Positions 1 through 5,554 of a stretch of DNA of 5,554 nt are shown one piece after another; within the stretch, counting starts at the first letter, position 1, and every line of letters begins with the position of its first letter. A model generated the notes under the pieces. That model made no database searches. It was not told the origin of the DNA and saw nothing but the letters and a program-made list of their open reading frames with translations. Source of the DNA: RSA11 sp036564135 (GTDB lineage: Bacteria > Actinomycetota > Thermoleophilia > Solirubrobacterales > 70-9); assembly GCA_036564135.1 (NCBI GenBank), contig DATCLC010000076.1:1-5554 (forward strand), written 5' to 3'. Both the position numbers and the translations under genes were made by a program.

Positions 1-473
1 ATCAGCGCGGTGCCGTACGCGGTGCCGGCGAAGCGCAGCGGCATGATCGCGCCCAAGAGCAGCATCCCGACCTTGAACTCGTCCTCGTCGCCCGCGGCCG
101 CGAGCCCGTCCAGGAGGAAGGCGCTCGCGGCGGCGAGCCCCAAAGCGGCGACCCCGAGCGCGGCCATGAGCGTGACCGAGGCCCCCATCGTCACGTCCAG
201 GCCCCGGCGGTCCCCCTTCGCGCGCAGCTCCGCGATCAGCTTGGTCACGCCGTTCGCGAAGCCCAGCTCGAGCAGCGAAAACACGGTCGCGAGCGTGAAC
301 ATCACGCTCCAGGTGCCGAACCCGCCCGCCCCCAGGGTGCGGAACAGATACGGCGTGAGCAGCAGCGTGCTCACCGCGAGCAACGCGCGCGCTCCGTACG
401 AGCTCGCCGCGTTGCGCAGGACGGCGCGGCGCTCGCCGCCGGCCGCTACGCCGGCGTCGTTGCTTCGAGGCAC
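1..473 (-). CDS. Wzx-like polysaccharide/oligosaccharide flippase, C-terminus cut by window edge
   Basis: This is the first 157 codons of a multi-pass membrane protein of the MOP/Wzx (polysaccharide biosynthesis) superfamily, which flips undecaprenyl-linked glycan units across the cytoplasmic membrane. After a short polar head (1-20), RNAASSYGARALLAVSTLLL (20-39) runs into TPYLFRTLGAGGFGTWSVMF (40-59), the usual Wzx opening of a first helix followed by a Leu-Gly-x-x-x-Phe-Gly loop. Then come ELGFANGVTKLIAEL (69-83) and hydrophobic segments near 95-121 and 135-157. The last visible stretch, PLRFAGTAYGTAL, fits the conserved fourth-helix region. The frame remains open to the edge, and a full protein of this family would be 400-500 residues. 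GTG at 473 is preferred because GGAGG lies 4 bases upstream; it overlaps the methyltransferase end by 28 bases. ATG at 497 is an in-frame alternative without a clear ribosome site. Family is fairly sure; the cargo is unknown. Confidence 0.87.
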   Translation of the reverse strand, partial: MPRSNDAGVAAGGERRAVLRNAASSYGARALLAVSTLLLTPYLFRTLGAGGFGTWSVMFTLATVFSLLELGFANGVTKLIAELRAKGDRRGLDVTMGASVTLMAALGVAALGLAAASAFLLDGLAAAGDEDEFKVGMLLLGAIMPLRFAGTAYGTAL

Positions 474-1186
474 ATCGCCTCCGCGGCGTTCTCCCATTCG
501 GGACCGTGCCGCTCGAGCCCCCGCAGGCGCTCGTGCTCGCTCTCCCCGGGTTCACAGCGGACCACCTTCTCGAACCCGGCGTCGAGCAGCTTGCGGGTGA
601 GGTCCTCCTCGTCGTAGATGAAGCGGTGGCCCCACTCGCGCATGAAGTTGTTGAGGATCTGCGCCGCCGTGCGGTTCTCCTTGGCGGTGATCTGGTCGAG
701 CCAGCGCCCGTACTCGTCGCGCTTGATCACGGGGTTGCGGTCCTCGTAGATCGCGATCAGCTTGGGCAACTCGGGCGTGGTGAAGCGCAGCACGCCCCCC
801 GGCCGCAGCACCCGGCGGATCTCCTTCATGAGCGCGAAGCCGACCGCCTCGGGCAGATGCTCGATCACGTGCTCGCCGAACACGTACTTGAAGGTCCCGT
901 CCGGGAACGGCAGCGGGCGGCTCAGGTCGAGGAAGACGTCGCCCGAGACGTAGTCGGTGTTCAGCCAGCCGGGGATGCTCACCGGGCCGGCGCCGATGTG
1001 CAGCGCGGGCTCGTCGGTGCTCGCCAGGTAGCGCTCCAGCGTGCGCTTGCGCAAGACGTGGCCCGCGCGGGCGTAGTGCAGCCCGCCGCGGAAGCGAAAC
1101 CAGGCCCATTCGGCGGTCGGGCTCCCGCGCCGCTTGACCCCCTGGAAGAACCGGCTGCGCCGGAAGCTCTCGAGGACGCCGCTCAC
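446..1186 (-). CDS. Class I SAM-dependent methyltransferase (Methyltransf_11-like)
   Basis: This 246-residue cytosolic protein has a Rossmann-fold methyltransferase core. The SAM-binding motif I is LHIGAG (62-67), followed by the acidic residue of LNTD (75-78). A third motif, DLSRPLPFPDGTFKYVFGEH, begins at 87 and leads into HVIEHLPEA (106-114), a typical motif of this superfamily. EIRRVLRPGGVLRFTTPE (122-139) gives the post-motif helix and strand. The N-terminal 55 residues are basic and aromatic, with no signal peptide. The substrate is unknown. Lying between a glycosyltransferase and a flippase, it probably methylates a glycan sugar or caps a chain, but that is inference from position. I chose GTG at 1186 because it overlaps the preceding TGA by 4 bases and has a perfect GGAGG 7 bases upstream. 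The longer frame starting with ATG at 1312 would intrude on the preceding gene and adds only a Pro/Ala/Arg-rich shadow. The stop is TAG. Confidence 0.9.
   Translation of the reverse strand: MSGVLESFRRSRFFQGVKRRGSPTAEWAWFRFRGGLHYARAGHVLRKRTLERYLASTDEPALHIGAGPVSIPGWLNTDYVSGDVFLDLSRPLPFPDGTFKYVFGEHVIEHLPEAVGFALMKEIRRVLRPGGVLRFTTPELPKLIAIYEDRNPVIKRDEYGRWLDQITAKENRTAAQILNNFMREWGHRFIYDEEDLTRKLLDAGFEKVVRCEPGESEHERLRGLERHGPEWENAAEAMCLEATTPA
478..482 (-). promoter_or_regulatory. Probable ribosome binding site of the flippase gene (GGAGG)
   Basis: GGAGG on the minus strand lies 4 bases before GTG at 473, inside the methyltransferase coding region. The spacing is slightly short but usable. It favours GTG 473 over the in-frame ATG at 497, which has no such motif just upstream. 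Confidence 0.6.
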
Positions 1187-2007
1187 CGCAGGGCCTCCGC
1201 CAGCCGGGAGTCCCGGCGCAGCTTCCGGTGCTTCCACTGGATGTAGTAGAAGTCGCGCAGGGCGCGCAGGCTGTGCCGGCTCCAGGGCCGGCGGCGGACG
1301 ACGTGCTGCCATTCGTGGGTCACGCGAGCCTCAGGAACGTACCGAACCTCGAGCCCGGCCGCCCAGACACGCAGGCACCAGTCGACGTCCTCCCCGCCGT
1401 ACGAGGAGATCGCCTCGTCGTAGCGGCCGATTAGCTTCGGCAGGTCGGCCCGCCACATCTGCGCCGCGCCCATCGCCGCCACCACCGGCCGCTCGGTGGC
1501 GAAGTCGAAGTCGTGCATCATGTGCTCGCGGTGCACCCGGGGGTTCGGGTTGAGCTTGGCGTAGGGGCCGCGCCGCGCAAAGGGCAGGAGCAGCGACGGC
1601 CAGCGCCGCAGCGAGTGCTGCACCGACCCGTCCGGGTTGAGCAGCTTCGGCGCGACGAGGCCGACCTCGGGACGCTCGTCGAGCACCCCGAGCAGCGTCT
1701 CGACCGCGCCGGGCTGGACCTGGGTGTCGGAGTCGAGCATGAACACCGCGCGCCCGCGCACGAGCGGCAGGGCGGCGTTGCGGCCGAAGGGCAGGCCGCG
1801 GTTCTCCGACAGGGCGACGACGCGCGCCCAGGGGTGCGCCTCCGCCACCGCCTCGGGCGTGCCGTCGCCGGAGCCGTCGTCGACGACGATCGCCTCGTGC
1901 GGCACGCGCACGTGCTCGCGGATCGACTCCAGGCAGCGCAGCACGTGCTCGCGCGCGCGGTAGGAGACGATCACGAGCGAGACCTCGGGACGCTCGGCCT
2001 CGGTCAC
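1183..2007 (-). CDS. Family 2 glycosyltransferase (WbbL/rhamnosyltransferase-like)
   Basis: This is a 274-residue soluble or membrane-peripheral GT-A fold glycosyltransferase, expected to add a sugar from a nucleotide donor to the growing lipid-linked glycan on the cytosolic side. The N-terminal nucleotide-binding strand is VSLVIVSY (9-16), followed by VDDGSGDGT (42-50), the SENRGLPFGRN donor-site loop (67-77), and the metal-binding DSD (92-94). The acceptor-side region has GAAQMWR (180-186) and the probable catalytic-base region GGEDVDWCLR (204-213), then VPEARVTHEW (224-233). The tail is basic and has no evident membrane helix. This order matches the GT2 group that includes rhamnosyltransferases, but the donor cannot be read from sequence. 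The GTG start at 2007 overlaps the preceding TGA and has an AGGGGG ribosome site 8 bases upstream. The frame stays open far upstream through the preceding gene, but that is a shadow and not an N-terminal extension. The stop overlaps the methyltransferase start. Confidence 0.93.
   Translation of the reverse strand: MTEAERPEVSLVIVSYRAREHVLRCLESIREHVRVPHEAIVVDDGSGDGTPEAVAEAHPWARVVALSENRGLPFGRNAALPLVRGRAVFMLDSDTQVQPGAVETLLGVLDERPEVGLVAPKLLNPDGSVQHSLRRWPSLLLPFARRGPYAKLNPNPRVHREHMMHDFDFATERPVVAAMGAAQMWRADLPKLIGRYDEAISSYGGEDVDWCLRVWAAGLEVRYVPEARVTHEWQHVVRRRPWSRHSLRALRDFYYIQWKHRKLRRDSRLAEALR
1194..1198 (-). promoter_or_regulatory. Ribosome binding site of the methyltransferase gene (GGAGG)
   Basis: A consensus GGAGG on the minus strand sits 7 bases before GTG at 1186, within the 3' end of the glycosyltransferase gene. 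It decides the start in favour of the 246-residue product. The junction (1183-1186) is again a GTGA overlap. Confidence 0.8.
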
Positions 2008-3434
2008 GATCCCGACCCCCTGAACAGGGCGCGCGCGGTGAGCAGGATGATCTTCATGTCCAACCACCAGGACCAGTTCTCGATGTAGTAGTTGTCCCAC
2101 TCGACGCGGTCCTCGAGCGAGGTCTCGCCGCGCAGGCCGTTGACCTGCGCCCAGCCGGTGATCCCCGCCTTGACCCGGTGCCGGTCGTCGTAGCGGTGGA
2201 TGGTGCGCTCGAACAGCTCGACGTACGCGCGGCGCTCCGGGCGCGGCCCGACCAGCGACATCTCGCCGCGCAGGACGTTGAAGAGCTGCGGGAGCTCGTC
2301 GATCCCGGTGCGGCGCAGAAGCGAGCCGAACGGCGTGCGCCGGTCCTCGGCCGCGGCCTTGATCGCCGCCTCCGCCTCCTCCGCGGCCTCGCCCACCACC
2401 GCCTGCGCCCAGGCCGCGTCGGCCTCGCCCCCCTTGTCGGGGCTGCCGCGCATCGTGCGGAACTTGAGCATGTCGAACGACTTGCCGTCGAGCCCGACGC
2501 GCTCCTGCCGGAAGAGGATCGGGCGCCCCATCGTGAGCAGCACGCCGAGCGCGGCGAAGATCAGCACGGGCGAGACGAGCACGATCGCGATCGCGGCGAC
2601 GACCCGGTCGAACGCGTACTTGAGGGTGAACTGCCAGCCGCGCGGGTCGCGCGGGTGCACGGTGACGAGCGGGACGCCGCCGAGGCGCTCGAGCGTCGTC
2701 TCGTCGGGCACCGCCTCGAACATCCTGGGCACGAGCGAGACCGAGGCGCCGAGCTCGCGGCAGCGCCGGATCAGGTCGAGCTTCTCCTCGTGCGGGCCGA
2801 GCGAGAACGCGATGACCACGTGCCGCGCGCCGAGCTCGTCGATCAGGTCGGCGATCCGGTCGGCGAGCGCCTTGCCCTCCGTGCGGAGGACGGGCAGGCC
2901 GGCGGGCTCGTCCACCTCCAGCGGATCGTCGTCGACGAACGCGACCGGGCGCAGGCCGAACTCCGGCCGGTCGAGCAGGCGGCGCGCGACGAAGTGGCCG
3001 ACCTCGCCGGCGCCGATGATCAGCGTGGGCTCCCCCGCCCCGGCGACGCGCCGGGCGCGGGAGAGGATGATCTGGAAGGCGCCGCGGGCGGCGACCGTGT
3101 AGACCGAGGCGAGCAGCCAGAAGCGGGCCGCCTGGCCCGCGATGTCGGCGTCGGGGGCGAACAGCAGGCGCAGGAACGCCACGCCCATCGCCGCGATCGC
3201 GGTCGCGCCCAGGATCGTCCGCGCGTCGTCCAGGAACTGCAGCGTGAAGCGCTGCCGGTACTGGCCGGAGGCGGCGAGGCTGAGCAGGGTGAACACGACC
3301 GCGAGCGCGTTCCACCACAGCGACGCCGCGGGCGGGCCCGCGAACGAGGCGCTCACGTAAACGGCCGCTACGGCGGCGATCAGAGCGAGGAGGTCGAGCA
3401 GCGGCTCCGCCGCCCGCGCGTGGATCGATCTCAC
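2004..3434 (-). CDS. Polyprenyl-phosphate sugar-1-phosphate transferase (WcaJ/WbaP-like initiating glycosylphosphotransferase)
   Basis: This 476-residue inner-membrane enzyme is predicted to transfer a sugar 1-phosphate from a nucleotide sugar to undecaprenyl phosphate, the first step of a lipid-linked polysaccharide. Four hydrophobic helices (about 13-31, 39-55, 73-92, 104-124) precede a Rossmann-like domain with GAGEVG at 141-146. The C-terminal catalytic domain follows: a re-entrant helix (about 276-301) with the Ser288-Pro289 kink, KFRTM (324-328), the Asp379-Glu380 dyad in GIDELPQLFN, VGPRPE (395-400), and GITGWAQVNG followed by LRGETS. The RGET signature resembles WcaJ-type glucose-1-phosphate transferases, so a hexose such as glucose is a reasonable but unproven substrate. 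An Ala/Glu-rich insert (336-364) lies before the dyad. The GTG start overlaps the lon stop and has no clear Shine-Dalgarno. No other start lies close upstream in frame, and the next GTG (3356) would delete the first membrane helix. Family is very likely; sugar specificity is uncertain. Confidence 0.94.
   Translation of the reverse strand: MRSIHARAAEPLLDLLALIAAVAAVYVSASFAGPPAASLWWNALAVVFTLLSLAASGQYRQRFTLQFLDDARTILGATAIAAMGVAFLRLLFAPDADIAGQAARFWLLASVYTVAARGAFQIILSRARRVAGAGEPTLIIGAGEVGHFVARRLLDRPEFGLRPVAFVDDDPLEVDEPAGLPVLRTEGKALADRIADLIDELGARHVVIAFSLGPHEEKLDLIRRCRELGASVSLVPRMFEAVPDETTLERLGGVPLVTVHPRDPRGWQFTLKYAFDRVVAAIAIVLVSPVLIFAALGVLLTMGRPILFRQERVGLDGKSFDMLKFRTMRGSPDKGGEADAAWAQAVVGEAAEEAEAAIKAAAEDRRTPFGSLLRRTGIDELPQLFNVLRGEMSLVGPRPERRAYVELFERTIHRYDDRHRVKAGITGWAQVNGLRGETSLEDRVEWDNYYIENWSWWLDMKIILLTARALFRGSGS
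2016..2021 (-). promoter_or_regulatory. Ribosome binding site of the GT2 gene (AGGGGG)
   Basis: On the minus strand AGGGGG lies 8 bases before GTG at 2007, inside the last codons of the phosphotransferase gene. It supports the 274-residue start, which forms a GTGA overlap (2004-2007) with the upstream TGA. Confidence 0.65.
3431..3434 (-). other. GTGA stop/start overlap between lon and the sugar-phosphate transferase
   Basis: On the minus strand the four bases GTGA contain both the GTG start of the phosphotransferase (3434-3432) and the TGA stop of lon (3433-3431). No Shine-Dalgarno-like purine run is visible in the last 15 or so bases of lon. Initiation here probably depends on ribosomes finishing lon (translational coupling by termination-reinitiation). 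The overlap is read directly; coupling is inferred. Confidence 0.8.
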
Positions 3435-5554
3435 GAACGGGAGCGGCGTGCGCTCAGCTTCGGGATCGCGGCCTCGAGGACTTCCTCGATGCGATCGACG
3501 TAGGCGAACTCGACCTTCGCGCGCTCGTGCTCGGGGATCTCCTCGATGTCGCTGCGGTTGCGCGCGGGGACGATCACGCGCTTGATGCCGGCGCGCTGCG
3601 CGGCCAGCACCTTCTCCTTGAGCCCGCCGACCGGCAGGACCTGGCCGGTGAGCGTGATCTCGCCGGTCATCGCGACGTCTGCCGACACCGGCTCGGAGCG
3701 CACCAGCGAGACGAGGGCGGTGGCCATCGTGACCCCCGCCGAGGGGCCGTCCTTGGGGATCGCGCCCGCGGGGACGTGCAGGTGGATGTCGTGCGTGGCG
3801 AACCAGTCCTCGGGCAGCTCGGGCGCGAGCTGGGCGACGTTGCGGCGCACCCAAGAGAGCGCGGCCTGCGCCGACTCGCGCATCACGTCGCCGAGCTGGC
3901 CGGTGATCATGAGCCGGCCGTTGCCGGGCATCGCGGTCGCCTCGACGAAGAGCACGTCGCCGCCGACGGGCGTGTAGGCGAGGCCGGTCGCCACGCCCGG
4001 GTCCTTGGTGCGCCGGCGCGACTCCGCGTAGTAGCGGCGCGGGCCGAGCAGCTCGCGGGCCCGCTTCGCGGAGATCGTCGCCTTGCGCTCGAGCTTGCCC
4101 TCGGCGACCTCGCGGGCGATCTTGCGGCACACGGTGCCGATCTGGCGCTCCAGGTTGCGGACGCCGGCCTCGCGGGTGTACTCCTCGGCGATCGCGCGCA
4201 GCGCCGCGTCGGAGAACGAGATCTGGCTGCGCTTGAGGCCGTTCTCGGCGATCTGCCGAGGCACGAGGTAGCGCTTCGCGATGTGAAGCTTCTCGTCGAG
4301 CGTGTAGCCGGCGAGCTGGATCACCTCCATGCGGTCGCGCAGCGGCCCGGGGATCGTGTCGAGGGTGTTCGCCGTGGCGATGAACATCACCTCGGACAGA
4401 TCGAACGGCAGGTCGAGGTAGTGGTCGCGGAACGTGTCGTTCTGCGCCGGGTCGAGCACCTCGAGCATCGCGCTCGCCGGGTCGCCGCGGAAGTCCGAGC
4501 CCATCTTGTCGATCTCGTCGATCATGAAGACGGGGTTGCGGCTGCCCGCGTCGCGCAGGGCGCGGATGATCGTGCCGGGCATCGCCCCGATGTAGGTGCG
4601 CCGGTGGCCGCGGATCTCCGACTCGTCGCGCACGCCGCCGACCGAGATCCGCTCGAACTTGCGCCCGAGCGCGCGGGCGATCGACTTGCCGAGGCTCGTC
4701 TTGCCGACTCCCGGCGGCCCCACGAAGCAGAGGATCGGGCCGTGCGAGTCGGGGTTCAGCGAGCGCACCGCGAGGTACTCGAGGATCCGGTCCTTGACCT
4801 TCTCGAGGTCGTAGTGGTCGGCGTCGAGGACCTCGCGCGCGTGCTGGATGTCGAGGTTGTCCTCGGTGAGCTTCGCCCACGGGAGCTCGACGAGCCACTC
4901 CAGGTAGCTGCGGATCACGCCGTACTCGGCCGCCGCCGGGGGCAGGCGCTCGAGCCGGGCGAGCTCGCGGTCGGCCGCCTTGCGCGCCTCCTCGGGCAGC
5001 TCGGCCGCCTCGAGGCGCTCGCGCAGCTCGTTGATCTCCGCCTGCTGCTCGTCGCCCTCGCCCAGCTCCTGCTGGATCGCCTTGAGCTGCTCACGCAAAA
5101 AGTACTCGCGCTGGCCCTTGTCGATCTCCGACTGGACCTGCGACTGGATCTTGCTGCCGAGCTGGATCACCTCGAGCTCGCGCGCGAGGATCTCGGCGAG
5201 CCGGCGCAGCCGCCGCGTGACGTTCGTCGTCTCGAGCAGCTCCTGCTTCTCGGGGGTCGGGATCCGCAGGGCGCCCGCGATCAGGTGCGAGAGCGCGGAG
5301 GGGTCGTCGACGTTCGAGACGGCGAGCTGGAGCTCCTCGGGCAGGTACGGGATCTGGTCGATGATCTGCGTGAACGTGCTCTTCACGCTGTGGACGAGCG
5401 CCTCGAGCTCGGCCGAGGGCTCGACCTCGTCGGGGAGCGGCTCGACCCGCGCGACCAGGTACGGCTCCTCGGCCACGAAGTCGCCGAGGCGCACCCGCTC
5501 GCTGACCTGGACGAGGATGCGGATCGTGCCGTCGGGGACGCGCAGCATCCGCGC
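3431..5554 (-). CDS. lon: ATP-dependent protease Lon (LonA type), N-terminus cut by window edge
   Basis: Lon is a cytosolic homohexameric AAA+ serine protease that unfolds and degrades misfolded and regulatory proteins. About 707 residues are present. Numbering below counts from a Met at 5548, which is internal because the frame stays open to the edge. By comparison with E. coli Lon, the first 75-80 residues of the substrate-binding domain are missing. In order, one sees the rest of that domain (1-110), a charged coiled-coil (about 110-200, including QREYFLREQLKAIQQELGE), the Walker A GPPGVGKT (277-284), the Walker B MIDEID (D344, E345), the sensor and arginine-finger stretch ending PLRDRMEV, and the protease domain. 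The catalytic Ser603 sits in PKDGPSAG and Lys646 in GGLKEK, so the Ser-Lys dyad is intact. The TGA stop at 3433-3431 overlaps the next gene's start by 4 bases. The promoter lies outside the window. Family assignment is essentially certain; the link to glycan genes is inference from spacing. Confidence 0.98.
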   Translation of the reverse strand, partial: ARMLRVPDGTIRILVQVSERVRLGDFVAEEPYLVARVEPLPDEVEPSAELEALVHSVKSTFTQIIDQIPYLPEELQLAVSNVDDPSALSHLIAGALRIPTPEKQELLETTNVTRRLRRLAEILARELEVIQLGSKIQSQVQSEIDKGQREYFLREQLKAIQQELGEGDEQQAEINELRERLEAAELPEEARKAADRELARLERLPPAAAEYGVIRSYLEWLVELPWAKLTEDNLDIQHAREVLDADHYDLEKVKDRILEYLAVRSLNPDSHGPILCFVGPPGVGKTSLGKSIARALGRKFERISVGGVRDESEIRGHRRTYIGAMPGTIIRALRDAGSRNPVFMIDEIDKMGSDFRGDPASAMLEVLDPAQNDTFRDHYLDLPFDLSEVMFIATANTLDTIPGPLRDRMEVIQLAGYTLDEKLHIAKRYLVPRQIAENGLKRSQISFSDAALRAIAEEYTREAGVRNLERQIGTVCRKIAREVAEGKLERKATISAKRARELLGPRRYYAESRRRTKDPGVATGLAYTPVGGDVLFVEATAMPGNGRLMITGQLGDVMRESAQAALSWVRRNVAQLAPELPEDWFATHDIHLHVPAGAIPKDGPSAGVTMATALVSLVRSEPVSADVAMTGEITLTGQVLPVGGLKEKVLAAQRAGIKRVIVPARNRSDIEEIPEHERAKVEFAYVDRIEEVLEAAIPKLSARRSRS

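Noticed and set aside
552..1109. Second minus-strand frame of 185 codons inside the methyltransferase gene
   Set aside because: It is an Arg/Pro-rich shadow in the other frame; the overlapping frame carries clear methyltransferase motifs.
2343..2429. Repetitive-looking GCC/CTC-rich DNA as a possible tandem repeat
   Set aside because: The units are not regular. The pattern is explained by Ala and Glu codons in the coding frame, so it is reported as a protein insert and not as a DNA repeat.
2008..3318. Minus-strand frame extending the GT2 gene upstream to 3318 (711 codons)
   Set aside because: The extra 437 codons are a low-complexity Arg/Ala/Pro shadow of the phosphotransferase gene. The GT2 fold begins right after GTG 2007, which has a ribosome site.
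2178..3503. Plus-strand frame of 441 codons antisense to the phosphotransferase, and similar plus-strand frames at 10-600, 506-1246 and 1513-2088
   Set aside because: All are antisense to well-supported genes, have Arg/Ala/His/Asp-rich compositions typical of reversed GC-rich codons, and show no recognisable domain.
3435..4898. Minus-strand open frame continuing upstream of the phosphotransferase through most of lon (a 964-codon frame ending at 2004)
   Set aside because: The upstream part is an Arg/Pro/Ala-rich translation of lon in another frame, without domains. Recognisable phosphotransferase sequence begins only near GTG 3434. Open frames of this kind are common in GC-rich DNA.
1..5554. 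Search for promoters, terminators, tRNA, CRISPR, transposon ends or attachment sites
   Set aside because: Essentially every base is coding with overlapping genes. I saw no convincing hairpin followed by a T-run on either strand, no spaced repeats and no transposase or integrase sequence.

Overview
The window is a single-direction block of five genes, all on the minus strand, packed end to end with no intergenic space. Base composition is very GC-rich, and codon third positions are almost always G or C. All four starts visible here read best as GTG. This fits a high-GC bacterium. The Lon type and the glycan gene set would suit an actinobacterial lineage (perhaps a Thermoleophilia-like soil or metagenomic genome), but that placement is a guess and nothing in the window proves it.

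In transcription order (high to low coordinates) the layout is as follows. (1) 5554-3431: the ATP-dependent protease Lon, lacking roughly its first 75-80 residues, which lie beyond the right edge. (2) 3434-2004: a membrane polyprenyl-phosphate sugar-1-phosphate transferase (WcaJ/WbaP-like), the enzyme that starts a lipid-linked glycan. (3) 2007-1183: a family 2 glycosyltransferase of the rhamnosyltransferase/WbbL-like kind. (4) 1186-446: a class I SAM-dependent methyltransferase. (5) 473 to the left edge: the N-terminal part of a Wzx-like polysaccharide flippase.

Genes 2-5 form a coherent cell-surface polysaccharide module. The phosphotransferase loads the first sugar onto undecaprenyl phosphate at the inner face of the membrane, the glycosyltransferase extends it, the methyltransferase probably modifies a sugar or a related small molecule, and the flippase exports the lipid-linked unit. 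A polymerase (Wzy) and further transferases would be expected beyond the left edge.

The most notable point is architectural. The stop codon of lon overlaps the GTG start of the initiating phosphotransferase in a GTGA quartet. The same 4-base overlap recurs at the next two junctions, and the fourth junction is a 28-base overlap. The protease and the glycan genes therefore look co-transcribed and translationally coupled. No promoter, terminator, RNA gene, repeat array, CRISPR or mobile element is visible. There is no gene-free stretch of 300 bases, and no convincing wholly new system was found.
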